This document shows, piece by piece, positions 22,577 to 29,366 of a DNA stretch of 53,954 nt. Source of the DNA: a virus. A model generated the notes under the pieces. That model was given only the letters and a program-made list of their open reading frames with translations. It was not told where the DNA came from and made no database searches. Made by a program: the position numbers and the translations under genes. Location: positions 1 to 53,954 of the IMG/VR virus record IMGVR_UViG_3300022562_000719. One strand, written 5' to 3'. Every line of letters starts with the position of its first letter. Within the stretch, counting starts at the first letter, position 1.

Positions 22577-22872
22577 TGGGCCAATGGGGACAGAAAATAA
22601 CGCTGATTAAGGACGACACCTGCATCCAGGTCAGCGCGCACGTCGACACTGGCGGCGCGTTCACGCCACTGTTCGACAGCTCCTCCGGCGTGCGCATGGC
22701 CGTCGGCGTAATTGATCATGTCATTCTCGATAGCTGGGACGGCGACCTCGCCGCAGCGGAGGCCATGATGGAGGATCTCAAGCGCAAGTACGTGGGCATG
22801 GGCTACGAGGAGTGGCTCAAGCTGGCTGCGCGAAGCCGTGCAATGCCGTATTCGAAGAAGGTGGACCAATGA
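22576..22872 (+). CDS. Hypothetical protein (98 aa)
   Basis: It begins MGQWGQKITLIKDDTCIQVS. A beta-rich N-terminal half is followed by an amphipathic helix (AAAEAMMEDLKRKYVGMGYE). TGATG overlap with the previous gene, and AAGGAG is eight bases upstream of ATG at 22576. No family recognised. Confidence 0.6.
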   Translation: MGQWGQKITLIKDDTCIQVSAHVDTGGAFTPLFDSSSGVRMAVGVIDHVILDSWDGDLAAAEAMMEDLKRKYVGMGYEEWLKLAARSRAMPYSKKVDQ

Positions 22873-23180
22873 TGAAGCGCAAGACGCCGCCGTTAGGTAA
22901 GTTCGAGACGCTGACGAACGGCGAGTATTATCTGTCCGCCGAGACGTTCATGCACTACAGAGCGATCATCTTGCCGCTGCTCGGCAGATCGGCAATCATA
23001 AACGTGCGAGGCAAGCTGCCGGCGAGATTTCGCGCCATGCTGCGCAGGAACAACAAGCTGGCGAGAGAACGCAACGCCTACCAGCTCCGGCTGCAAAAGT
23101 ATTATGAACGAGAGCTAAGAGTAAAACCTAACACCATGAGTTACGGTGGACGCATACATGGAGAGGCGGACGACCGATAG
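22869..23180 (+). CDS. Hypothetical basic protein (103 aa)
   Basis: It begins MMKRKTPPLGKFETLTNGEY. Strongly basic C-terminal helices (RAMLRRNNKLARERNAYQLR) suggest nucleic-acid contact. ATGATGA overlap with the previous gene makes 22872 an equally good start. Unknown. The 73 bases after it hold no gene. Confidence 0.6.
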   Translation: MMKRKTPPLGKFETLTNGEYYLSAETFMHYRAIILPLLGRSAIINVRGKLPARFRAMLRRNNKLARERNAYQLRLQKYYERELRVKPNTMSYGGRIHGEADDR

Positions 23181-23253
23181 GCACTAGGCTAAGTGCCGGC
23201 ACGAAATTACGAGTAACTGCCGACACCCTCTCCGCCAGTTAAGGAGACCGACG

Positions 23254-23460
23254 ATGAAGAGCAGGTTTGCAAAGGGTACACCTGAATATGCAGAGGAGCT
23301 GCGCTTGGAGTTTGGCTGGCTGCTCGCTGGCCTATTAACAGGAATTGCGCTGCGTGTTATGGTAAACCTCGTCGCGGTGAACGGAGTACCAGAGATGACA
23401 AACGGCACGATCAGAATGGTTCCGCCTGACGAAGCGGTGCTGAGCGCACTGTTGGCTTGA
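23254..23460 (+). CDS. Small membrane protein (68 aa)
   Basis: It begins MKSRFAKGTPEYAEELRLEF, then a transmembrane helix (GWLLAGLLTGIALRVMVNLV) and a short tail. AAGGAGACCGACG precedes the ATG. Function unknown. Confidence 0.55.
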   Translation: MKSRFAKGTPEYAEELRLEFGWLLAGLLTGIALRVMVNLVAVNGVPEMTNGTIRMVPPDEAVLSALLA

Positions 23461-23488
23461 GAAATAGTTTATAAAAAGGGAGCGGCAA

Positions 23489-23707
23489 ATGACAGAAGCA
23501 CAGATCAAATACATGGTTCAACGTTTTCTCAGCTGGCGATTGCCGGACGACTTCAGCCCCGATGCTGGAATCAGCTTCAAGGCCGAATATAATGAGAACA
23601 CACAATGGCCGTCGAAGCATGAACCAACCGGCACAAATCTATTTGACGCCGGGCAGGCAACCGCAATGGTTCGCTACATGATAGACGGGATGCCGAACGA
23701 TTTATAG
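23489..23707 (+). CDS. Conserved-looking hypothetical protein (72 aa)
   Basis: It begins MTEAQIKYMVQRFLSWRLPD. The pattern of FLSWRLPDDFSPDAGISF followed by GTNLFDAGQATAMVRYMIDG resembles small conserved proteins of alphaproteobacterial genomes and phages. GGGAGCGGCAA precedes the ATG, the first of the GGAGCGGC-type binding sites. Function unknown. Confidence 0.65.
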   Translation: MTEAQIKYMVQRFLSWRLPDDFSPDAGISFKAEYNENTQWPSKHEPTGTNLFDAGQATAMVRYMIDGMPNDL

Positions 23708-23719
23708 ATAGGAGCGGCC

Positions 23720-24067
23720 GTGAAGATTAAAATCACCGAGCCCCGCATGAACCCATCCACATTAGATAATTCTGCCGCACATCGCTGGTTATGCGATATA
23801 GAGCGCAAGATTGACTTGGCAATGAAGGAAAACAAACAAGACAGAAAAAACATAATGAGAGAGAATAGTCCGATGTTTTTGCTCGAATGCGATCTCGAAG
23901 GAACCGGCGATTGGACGGTACTATGCGGGCACAAAACGCTAGAACAGGCCGAATCATGCATGAAGTATTTTCAGCCGATGGCGGCCTTCTCAGGCAAGCC
24001 AATGCGTATTCGAGCTGATGAAAAATCCGCCATTGAACGCTACAAAGATGCAGCGCAAGGATTGTGA
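23720..24067 (+). CDS. Hypothetical protein (115 aa)
   Basis: Starts with GTG after AGGAGCGGCC. It begins MKIKITEPRMNPSTLDNSAA. Middle NSPMFLLECDLEGTGDWTVL looks like a beta hairpin, then a helix. No family recognised. The next possible small gene overlaps by GTGA. Confidence 0.55.
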   Translation: MKIKITEPRMNPSTLDNSAAHRWLCDIERKIDLAMKENKQDRKNIMRENSPMFLLECDLEGTGDWTVLCGHKTLEQAESCMKYFQPMAAFSGKPMRIRADEKSAIERYKDAAQGL

Positions 24068-24150
24068 CGGTTATCAAGAAAGGCCGGTTTAAAAAGAAAT
24101 GTGCGGCGGAAACGGAAATTTCGGATTGTTGGGGAATGAACGATTTATAG
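24064..24150 (+). CDS. Possible tiny basic protein (28 aa)
   Basis: GTG at 24064 overlaps the preceding stop (GTGA) with AAGG five bases upstream. The product begins MTVIKKGRFKKKCAAE and ends DCWGMNDL. The frame and site are acceptable but the length gives little statistical support. Confidence 0.35.
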   Translation: MTVIKKGRFKKKCAAETEISDCWGMNDL

Positions 24151-24164
24151 ATAGGAGGCTGCCG

Positions 24165-24269
24165 ATGGAAAATTTTCCTGAATTGTTTGTGCTGGTCTTT
24201 GCTGCCGTTGTGCTTTCCGCGATCTGTATAGACCGCCTAAGAGGTGGCTATAATTTTGGCCGTTTATAA
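24165..24269 (+). CDS. Tiny membrane protein (34 aa)
   Basis: It begins MENFPELFVLVFAAVVLSAI and ends in a basic tail (RLRGGYNFGRL), one membrane helix. AGGAGG lies eight bases upstream of ATG. The frame is open upstream to 24099, but the internal start has by far the better site. Confidence 0.55.
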   Translation: MENFPELFVLVFAAVVLSAICIDRLRGGYNFGRL

Positions 24270-24281
24270 ATAGGAGCGGAT

Positions 24282-24362
24282 ATGAACGATGCCTTTTGGT
24301 TAGCACTAATGGCTACAGGACTTTGCGCCATTGTTGCCATCGCGATACTAAAGCTTAAATAG
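24282..24362 (+). CDS. Tiny membrane protein (26 aa)
   Basis: It reads MNDAFWLALMATGLCAIVAI and ends AILKLK. One transmembrane helix. TAGGAGCGGAT precedes the ATG. The stop TAG forms part of the next binding site (TAGGAGCGGC). Confidence 0.5.
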   Translation: MNDAFWLALMATGLCAIVAIAILKLK

Positions 24363-24373
24363 GAGCGGCAACA

Positions 24374-24487
24374 ATGAATATCTGGCGATGCGAAAAATGT
24401 GGCACCGATTCAGACGGCCCACCATGTCCATACTGTAAGCAGTGGCCGGATTGTAAGCAGTGGCCGGATAAACAGAAGCATAAATAA
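24374..24487 (+). CDS. Tiny zinc-ribbon-like protein (37 aa)
   Basis: It begins MNIWRCEKCGTDSDGPPCPY. C-x2-C ... C-x2-C looks like a zinc ribbon. The hexapeptide CKQWPD is repeated in tandem (also at DNA level, 18 bp), a recent internal duplication. AGGAGCGGCAACA precedes the ATG. Confidence 0.55.
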   Translation: MNIWRCEKCGTDSDGPPCPYCKQWPDCKQWPDKQKHK

Positions 24488-24496
24488 GGAGCGGCG

Positions 24497-24661
24497 ATGG
24501 ATGAAATGCTCGCAATGATAGATAAGATTCTTCACGATGAAGAAGCGGCTTATTATCAGCGCATCGCCGTGCTTAGAGTGGAGCGCGAGCGCATTATTCG
24601 CACGATGGCGGAAAAGAAAATGCTCGAACCGCCACCACCAGTCATTATCAAAGCCCAATAG
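24497..24661 (+). CDS. Small helical protein (54 aa)
   Basis: It begins MDEMLAMIDKILHDEEAAYY, continues as a charged amphipathic helix (VLRVERERIIRTMAEKKMLE) and ends with a proline run. Probable coiled coil. AAGGAGCGGCG precedes the ATG. Confidence 0.55.
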   Translation: MDEMLAMIDKILHDEEAAYYQRIAVLRVERERIIRTMAEKKMLEPPPPVIIKAQ

Positions 24662-24670
24662 GGAGCGGCA

Positions 24671-24850
24671 ATGAATGACGCCGAATTATTACGCAAACAT
24701 TGGCCAGAATCTTTGCCGTGGGCCATTCGGGAGTTAATAATCGGAAATATGGTAGTTGGTAATTTTTCGCAGGCGTTTGCCGCCGATCTTGGGTTTGCGA
24801 TAGCAAAACGCCTTGAATCCGTTTCTGAGCAAGAACAGAAGCAGCCATAG
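24671..24850 (+). CDS. Small protein (59 aa)
   Basis: It begins MNDAELLRKHWPESLPWAIR and ends RLESVSEQEQKQP. GGGAGCGGCA precedes the ATG and includes the previous stop. Unknown function. Confidence 0.5.
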   Translation: MNDAELLRKHWPESLPWAIRELIIGNMVVGNFSQAFAADLGFAIAKRLESVSEQEQKQP

Positions 24851-24862
24851 GAGCCACGTCAC

Positions 24863-25045
24863 ATGATGAAAATTCAAGAGTATGCCGACATAGCGAAACG
24901 GCTGGCCGAATTTTATTCGGATGATGAGGCTACCGAGTGGATGACAAGCCCTCATCCGCAGCTTGAGGGTCGCCGCCCGGTCGATTGCAAGTTCTCAGAG
25001 GTCGCGCCAATCCTCGACCGGCTTGAGTCGGGCGCATACTTATAA
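24863..25045 (+). CDS. Orphan MbcA/ParS/Xre-type antitoxin domain (60 aa)
   Basis: It begins MMKIQEYADIAKRLAEFYSD. The second half, ATEWMTSPHPQLEGRRPVDC followed by SEVAPILDRLESGAYL, matches the toxin-binding DUF2384 domain of Xre/MbcA/ParS antitoxins (W-x-x-x-P-x-x-x-L-x-G-x-x-P). There is no N-terminal DNA-binding domain and no RES-type toxin gene beside it. It could neutralise a host RES toxin. That role is inferred. AGGAGCC lies upstream. Confidence 0.6.
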   Translation: MMKIQEYADIAKRLAEFYSDDEATEWMTSPHPQLEGRRPVDCKFSEVAPILDRLESGAYL

Positions 25046-25059
25046 AAAGGGAGCGGTAA

Positions 25060-25251
25060 TTGAAAAGCGCGCTACATCATGCGGCCAAACGAAAAAAAGA
25101 AATCATAATTGATACACTCCGCAATCCCACTCTTTTGCAATACAGCTTAACGACGCGAAAAATAATCGCCTTATACCAAATCGGCGGGTGGGATGAAGTA
25201 GATGGATATATTAGAAAAATAACCATTGATCCGACTAAAAGAAAGGGCTGA
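25060..25251 (+). CDS. Small basic protein (63 aa)
   Basis: TTG start at 25060 after GGGAGCGGTAA. It begins MKSALHHAAKRKKEIIIDTL. The stretch SLTTRKIIALYQIGGWDEVD hints at a helical, possibly DNA-binding, protein. Unknown. Confidence 0.5.
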   Translation: MKSALHHAAKRKKEIIIDTLRNPTLLQYSLTTRKIIALYQIGGWDEVDGYIRKITIDPTKRKG

Positions 25252-25252
25252 C

Positions 25253-25420
25253 ATGGTTTTGTGCGGCGATAGCACATTGATAGTGCGCCCGAACCAATCG
25301 GGAGAAGGCGGTTTAATTCCGACCTCGCCGCTCCATGCGGCTCATCAGAGGATTATTCGGGTTGCGAGCGAGTTTGAATGGCCGGCGTCAGCTGAACTCC
25401 CATTGAGAACGAATGTATAA
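25253..25420 (+). CDS. Small protein (55 aa)
   Basis: It begins MVLCGDSTLIVRPNQSGEGG and ends LPLRTNV. It starts one base after the previous stop. The upstream AAGGG is modest. Last gene of the rightward block. Unknown. Confidence 0.45.
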   Translation: MVLCGDSTLIVRPNQSGEGGLIPTSPLHAAHQRIIRVASEFEWPASAELPLRTNV

Positions 25421-25435
25421 ATAAGGAGCCTCAAA

Positions 25436-25473
25436 TATAAAAAGACCCGCCGCCTCATTCAAGAAGCGGCGGG
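25436..25473 (-). terminator. Rho-independent terminator of the late operon
   Basis: Read on the minus strand, CCCGCCGC and GCGGCGGG (25446-25473) form an 8-bp GC stem with a 12-base loop, followed by TCTTTTTATATT. It lies where the rightward and leftward blocks converge and should stop late transcription arriving from 25555. Confidence 0.8.
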
Positions 25474-25520
25474 CAAGTCGATCAGGGAGGAAGGCCGTTG
25501 ACCCCAGGCCCAAGGGGCTG

Positions 25521-25548
25521 GCGCTAGACCCAGGACGGAAACTAGCGC
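25521..25548. other. Second hairpin in the convergent junction
   Basis: GCGCTAG (25521-25527) and CTAGCGC (25542-25548) are perfect inverted repeats with a 14-base loop, beside the last late gene. No T-tract follows on either strand. It may assist termination or 3'-end stability. Confidence 0.45.
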
Positions 25549-25554
25549 AAGCTG

Positions 25555-26010
25555 CTATCTCGAAGCATAATGTCTATGGTGTCTCTTGGCTGATGCGTAG
25601 CGCGAGCCGCACGGTGCCGCAGTTACCTGCGCCTGAATGTGCCCGCGATCTCCGTTGCACCACTCTGCACCACTCTGCGCTCCGTGTGCACGCGCCACCT
25701 TTGCCTCGATGGCTGGCGACGGCAGATGACAGCGCCGGTCGACCACGCCGCGAGCGTACTGGCAGAGGTCTAGGGCCAATCCCCACGGGTGCATGTGACG
25801 GATCGAACCGTGCCCCTTTCTGTAACCACCCATGAAGCGGATCGCCGCACCGTAATTATTTTCCAAGTCATCGATGATAGCCTGCGCCGTCGCGGCGAAT
25901 TTCGCCGACACTTGCGCAGTCGCTCCGGTCTTGTGGGATCTGATCGTCTCGGACGAGGCTGGAAGGCTCAGTAGGCAAAGCAATATTGTAGCGCATATTG
26001 TCCTTGTCAC
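25555..26010 (-). CDS. Secreted M15-like peptidase (probable cell-wall hydrolase)
   Basis: 151 aa. An N-terminal signal peptide is evident (MTRTICATILLCLLSLPASS). The motif SIRHMHPWGLALD resembles the S-x-x-H...G-x-A-x-D zinc site of peptidase M15, and the later WCNGDRGHIQ supplies the second histidine motif. Such enzymes cut peptide links in peptidoglycan. GTG start after GGAG. Last gene of the late operon, next to lysis genes, so a role in host lysis is likely though an exported modifier is possible. Confidence 0.6.
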   Translation of the reverse strand: MTRTICATILLCLLSLPASSETIRSHKTGATAQVSAKFAATAQAIIDDLENNYGAAIRFMGGYRKGHGSIRHMHPWGLALDLCQYARGVVDRRCHLPSPAIEAKVARAHGAQSGAEWCNGDRGHIQAQVTAAPCGSRYASAKRHHRHYASR

Positions 26011-26028
26011 TTTTAGTCTCCATCATTG

Positions 26029-26196
26029 TTACATTGGTATGACGGCGAGCCACACGAAGAAGCCGCCGACGAGAAACATCGACACCAGCAGCCCGAACGC
26101 AACGGTGATGGCTGCGGTGGCGATAGGCGACGTGTGCGACGGTTGCGGGTGAAAGCCGTCACGGTGAACCTTTCTGGTCGGGTATATGGAGAGCAT
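26029..26196 (-). CDS. Small membrane protein (55 aa)
   Basis: It begins MLSIYPTRKVHRDGFHPQPS and ends with a long hydrophobic segment (ITVAFGLLVSMFLVGGFFVW). The start overlaps the stop of the upstream gene (TGATG), so translation is coupled. In a lysis block it might be a holin or antiholin. Not assignable. Confidence 0.5.
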   Translation of the reverse strand: MLSIYPTRKVHRDGFHPQPSHTSPIATAAITVAFGLLVSMFLVGGFFVWLAVIPM

Positions 26197-26699
26197 CAGT
26201 CCAGCACCACGGTGTCTACTGGGCCGAAGCTTACGCGCAGCGGCCACAAGTATTGAGTGAAGTTGCAGTAGAAGTCATTCGTTAGATAAATCTTGGCTGG
26301 GCCGGGAGCGATGTCGTCAGGCATCACGCGCTTGTGCCCTGAGATCAGGGTGCCCTTAATCTCGACTGAATCCTCTGTGATCAACCCGAATGCAGCGGTC
26401 ATCGGCTCTCCAACCCAAATCTTTCCGGATGAGTCGCGCAGGTACAGGTAAATGACGCCGGGACATCTGCGTGGCAGGTTGTAATATTTCCACTGAAGCT
26501 GGAACAGCTCGCCGTGCCTTATCTTTGCCGGTATGGTGTGACCTTCAGTAAGCAAGAACGGAGGCTCGCGGTCCATCGCCACCCACGTTATCGGTCCGAT
26601 CACGAAAATGGCGAACAGCGCTGCGTAAATGTTCTTGCGCAGAAAGTAACCAATGGCCACGTAGATGTCGTGCTTCAGCAGGCGAACCCATTCGACCAT
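26196..26699 (-). CDS. Membrane-anchored protein of unknown function (167 aa)
   Basis: One N-terminal transmembrane helix (NIYAALFAIFVIGPITWVAM) is followed by a beta-rich extracytoplasmic part with two cysteines (CPGVIYLYLRD, YCNFTQYL). Good binding site (GGGAG). Lies between two other membrane genes in the lysis block. No family recognised. Confidence 0.55.
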   Translation of the reverse strand: MVEWVRLLKHDIYVAIGYFLRKNIYAALFAIFVIGPITWVAMDREPPFLLTEGHTIPAKIRHGELFQLQWKYYNLPRRCPGVIYLYLRDSSGKIWVGEPMTAAFGLITEDSVEIKGTLISGHKRVMPDDIAPGPAKIYLTNDFYCNFTQYLWPLRVSFGPVDTVVLD

Positions 26700-26894
26700 T
26701 CAGTGTCTCCCGACCCAGTAGTCAGTTAAGAAGGATCTCAGCCCACCGACGATTGCCATGACGATAGCGATCCACATGCCCCAAGCCTTCAGCCGTTCGC
26801 GCAGCATCTTACGAAACCAATTCCGCCCCTCGTCGTAATGAATAATACGACGCAACACGCGCAGTTCGTCATCTGAGAGGGGAGGTTCGGTCAC
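26700..26894 (-). CDS. Small membrane protein (64 aa)
   Basis: It begins MTEPPLSDDELRVLRRIIHY. Charged N-terminus, one transmembrane helix near the C-terminus (WGMWIAIVMAIVGGLRSFLT). GTG start overlaps the upstream stop (GTGA). Resembles small phage holin-accessory proteins in size and layout. Function unproven. Confidence 0.55.
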   Translation of the reverse strand: MTEPPLSDDELRVLRRIIHYDEGRNWFRKMLRERLKAWGMWIAIVMAIVGGLRSFLTDYWVGRH

Positions 26895-27199
26895 TTACTT
26901 AGTTCGATCTTGTGTTGCCGCAGTTGCTTCAGCGTTTCGGTCGCGTCGTCTATGCGCTTCTGGTTGAGCGCGCGTACTGACGGGTCTTTCAGCAGCTCCT
27001 GCGTGATGATAGCGTCGCTCTGCGCGCGAGCGTAGATGTCGATTGCGTTCTCGGTCTGCTGGCGGTCGAGCCGCTTGACGTCGCTGCTCCAGGCTGGCGT
27101 GTCCCAACCCATAGTGTGCCAGAATCCGATGAGCGCGATGATGGCCATGGCCACCGCGCCAGCTCGCACGATATACCGAAACATCAGCTTGAAATTCAC
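26891..27199 (-). CDS. Membrane protein with coiled coil (102 aa)
   Basis: N-terminal transmembrane helix (AGAVAMAIIALIGFWHTMGW) followed by a long charged helix (RIDDATETLKQLRQHKIELS). GTG start after AGAGGAGG. The arrangement is spanin-like or holin-like, but a better spanin pair lies just upstream at 27327-27915. Confidence 0.55.
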   Translation of the reverse strand: MNFKLMFRYIVRAGAVAMAIIALIGFWHTMGWDTPAWSSDVKRLDRQQTENAIDIYARAQSDAIITQELLKDPSVRALNQKRIDDATETLKQLRQHKIELSK

Positions 27200-27201
27200 C
27201 G

Positions 27202-27330
27202 CTACCTCCTCTTGCGCTTAACCTTGTCCATGCGCTCGCGGACGGTCATCGTCGGGTGCGCCTCAGCATAGGCGCGCGTCACCACGCGCCCGGTCTTCGC
27301 GCTGCGGTAGATGTACTTATGCTTGGTCAT
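27202..27330 (-). CDS. Small basic protein (42 aa)
   Basis: It begins MTKHKYIYRSAKTGRVVTRA and ends RERMDKVKRKRR. Very basic and tyrosine-containing. AAGGAGCC lies upstream and the start overlaps the o-spanin stop (ATGA). Comparable short basic genes occur in phages of alphaproteobacteria. Function unknown. Confidence 0.6.
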   Translation of the reverse strand: MTKHKYIYRSAKTGRVVTRAYAEAHPTMTVRERMDKVKRKRR

Positions 27331-27740
27331 GACGTAGGCTCCTTGTGCTTTCGATTCTTGAACGTCTTGATCGGATGGCGGATCTTTTGCCACACCGTCG
27401 TCCTGACGGTCACGGTCGCAGGCTTGGTCGGCGAAAGTAGGTCAGGCTTGGTCGGCGGAGTCACCGTCACCTGCGAGGCAGAAACGCGGTCCAGCTCCGC
27501 TGGTCGCTGCAACGGTCTCGTCCAGCCGCAGCCGGCAACGCCTGCCTCCGTTATCTTGTCCGCCCATATCTGGTCGAACTTGGCGCGTCCCTTGATCTGG
27601 TATTCAGGTCGAGGAAAAGAGGAGCAGGAGCCTTCCAGCGAGGCGAAGTTGGTCTTAGTGGCACACGCCGAGAGTAGTGTCCCAGTTGCCACCAATACGA
27701 TTACACTCGTCGATCTGGCGCGTAATTTTTTCCACGGCAC
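27327..27740 (-). CDS. Outer-membrane spanin-like lipoprotein (Rz1-type)
   Basis: 137 aa with a lipobox (VLVATGTLLSACATK, lipidated Cys in LLSAC) and a proline-containing middle (VTVTPPTKPDLLSPTKP), as in o-spanins. The GTG start follows GAGGAGG and lies inside the 3' end of the i-spanin gene, overlapping by 86 bases in another frame, the classic Rz/Rz1 arrangement. It should bridge the periplasm with the i-spanin and disrupt the outer membrane at lysis. Longer than lambda Rz1. Confidence 0.75.
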   Translation of the reverse strand: MPWKKLRARSTSVIVLVATGTLLSACATKTNFASLEGSCSSFPRPEYQIKGRAKFDQIWADKITEAGVAGCGWTRPLQRPAELDRVSASQVTVTPPTKPDLLSPTKPATVTVRTTVWQKIRHPIKTFKNRKHKEPTS

Positions 27741-27915
27741 GTTTAGCCTCCTCGTTCTTGTTGGCTACTGCCACGACGGCGGCGTTCCAACCCTTGACGT
27801 AATAGTGATCTGCGAACATCCCCCATCCTATCAGGAAGCCGATAGCGATTGCCACGCTGATCGCGATGGTGCGACCAATTTTCGTCTCAATTAGAAAAAG
27901 AAAGATTCCGCTCAT
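27655..27915 (-). CDS. Inner-membrane spanin (Rz-type)
   Basis: 86 aa. Type II membrane layout: N-terminal transmembrane helix (TIAISVAIAIGFLIGWGMFA) then a charged helical periplasmic part (NKNEEAKRAVEKITRQIDEC). Shorter than lambda Rz. AGGGAGG lies ahead of ATG, formed from the last codons of the lysozyme gene. Partner of the overlapping lipoprotein. Confidence 0.75.
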   Translation of the reverse strand: MSGIFLFLIETKIGRTIAISVAIAIGFLIGWGMFADHYYVKGWNAAVVAVANKNEEAKRAVEKITRQIDECNRIGGNWDTTLGVCH

Positions 27916-28443
27916 TCAATCCTCCCTAAGACACCACGGGTTCTCGCCCCACATGGCATCAGTTCGACGGTTGATTAACCCGCGCAAGACCTTGCCATCG
28001 GCACGGATATATCTAACAAGATAAGCGCAGCCAGCTTTTATATCACCTGCTCTGAAGGCCTCCCCAACGCCACCCTCGCATATCCGCTTGGGCCCCAAGT
28101 TATAGCTCGCGCTTATAAGTGCCGCCTGCCTATGGGGTGGCATATCCGGAAAACTTGGAATGCATTTAACGAGCGGGTCAATATATTTTGGTAGTTCCTG
28201 CTTTAACGCCTCTTGGCATTGCTCATGGGTAAAATGCTGGCCAACCTTTAGCCCTGGCCAATCGTAATTCGTAATACCATTACAAACCGTAATCACTCCG
28301 GCCGGGTCAAACGAATTGTGCTTCGCTATCGGGTCTTCTCCCTCCCAATGCGTTATCAAAACGAGAGCAAGCGCAAGACCAGCCGCCGAAGCGCCGCCGG
28401 CATATCTGGCCTTATTGGTTTTGATATGTTCAATTACTGGCAT
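27916..28443 (-). CDS. SAR endolysin (lysozyme, GH24)
   Basis: 175 aa. The GH24 catalytic region is HWEGEDPIAKHNSFDPAGVI with catalytic Glu (E34 or E36), D46 and T52, the last two spaced as in T4 lysozyme. The family C-terminal motif GLINRRTDAMWGENPWCL is present. An uncleaved N-terminal hydrophobic helix (GGASAAGLALALVLI), rich in Ala and Gly, indicates a signal-arrest-release endolysin that is exported and activates when the membrane collapses. The ATG overlaps the end of the upstream methyltransferase gene. Confidence 0.9.
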   Translation of the reverse strand: MPVIEHIKTNKARYAGGASAAGLALALVLITHWEGEDPIAKHNSFDPAGVITVCNGITNYDWPGLKVGQHFTHEQCQEALKQELPKYIDPLVKCIPSFPDMPPHRQAALISASYNLGPKRICEGGVGEAFRAGDIKAGCAYLVRYIRADGKVLRGLINRRTDAMWGENPWCLRED

Positions 28444-29063
28444 GGTTCAAAAACTATATCCAATGCAATCCGGCCAGCCTCACGATAGCCGGGCAATAAG
28501 TTTCTAATCTTATCAAATGACCCCCAGCCATATTGCTCGCCTAATCCTTGTTCTTCAATCTGGATAACAGGTCTATATTTTTCGATTGTCTTGACCGCCC
28601 CGCATAACGCAGGGTATTCCATCCCCTCAACATCAAACATCAAAAAGTCACAAGCAGGCAAATTCAAATCGTCAATCCTATATACCGGAATATCGCCAGC
28701 GGCTTTTGCTCCGTAATGGCCTCCGGTATATTTGTGTTTTTCAAGCTGCAATGGCCCCCTATCATTCCCGATAAAGCCGCGCGCCGCGTACACGTTCGGC
28801 AACGCCGCATTGCGGGCCAGACAATGGAAATTAATGTCGTCTGGTTCAAACGTGTAAACGGAATTGAAAACGCCGGCTAAATATTTAGCCCATACACCGC
28901 AATGGCCACCAGCTTGTATTACTACGTTTTGCGCTTTGGTTAGGCTTATTGCCAGCGATGTGTCTGATATGTGGTCAAGATAGTATTTCTTCCGTTTTTC
29001 CGCCATTTTCCTTGGCCACCAGTATCCCTCATCTCGGATCAGTGGAAATTGCGCTTTTGCCAT
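28434..29063 (-). CDS. FkbM-family methyltransferase
   Basis: 209 aa. SAM-binding motif VVIQAGGHCGVWAKYLA, then VYTFEPDDINFHCLARNA and FLMFDVEGMEYPALCGA match FkbM-type (Methyltransf_21) O-methyltransferases, which usually act on sugars. It is coupled to the holin-like gene upstream (TAATG) and to the lysozyme gene downstream. Base composition is more AT-rich than the lysis genes. It may modify host surface glycans or virion sugars made by the island at 43-45 kb. Confidence 0.85.
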   Translation of the reverse strand: MAKAQFPLIRDEGYWWPRKMAEKRKKYYLDHISDTSLAISLTKAQNVVIQAGGHCGVWAKYLAGVFNSVYTFEPDDINFHCLARNAALPNVYAARGFIGNDRGPLQLEKHKYTGGHYGAKAAGDIPVYRIDDLNLPACDFLMFDVEGMEYPALCGAVKTIEKYRPVIQIEEQGLGEQYGWGSFDKIRNLLPGYREAGRIALDIVFEPCQ

Positions 29064-29293
29064 TAGTCGTTTTCAAATACCTTTTGCGCGACTATTCGGG
29101 AAACAAAGGCCGCCGCTATAATAATGAATAGGATAGCCGAGAACGCCCAAGGCGGAATGTTCCAATAAGGTTGGGCAATAGGAAGCACCGCCTCGCAACC
29201 TGAAAGAATGCCAGCCAAGGCAAGTAGTCTTATGCTCCAGGCATGGCGCAATATCTTACGCCAGTCGTGGCGCAGTTTTAGATTTCGGCGCAT
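29063..29293 (-). CDS. Holin-like membrane protein (76 aa)
   Basis: It begins MRRNLKLRHDWRKILRHAWS. Two transmembrane segments (IRLLALAGILSGCEAVLPIA and WAFSAILFIIIAAAFVSRIV) with the charged N-terminus typical of small phage holins of the DWRxxLRxAWSxRL type. It lies directly before the methyltransferase and lysozyme. The frame is open to a TTG at 29335, but ATG at 29293 fits the family better. Confidence 0.65.
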   Translation of the reverse strand: MRRNLKLRHDWRKILRHAWSIRLLALAGILSGCEAVLPIAQPYWNIPPWAFSAILFIIIAAAFVSRIVAQKVFEND

Positions 29294-29366
29294 TAGCTTG
29301 TGAACATTATGGAAAAGAAAAGGAAGCTTAGGCAAAAAAGAAAGGAAACCGCAAGAATTCTGTCAA

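Noticed and set aside
24099-24164. 22-codon N-terminal extension of the 34-aa membrane protein
   Set aside because: The frame is open, but the upstream ATG has only a poor binding site while the internal ATG follows AGGAGG.
29293-29335. TTG start extending the holin-like protein by 14 residues
   Set aside because: No binding site, and the extension precedes the usual charged N-terminus of such holins.
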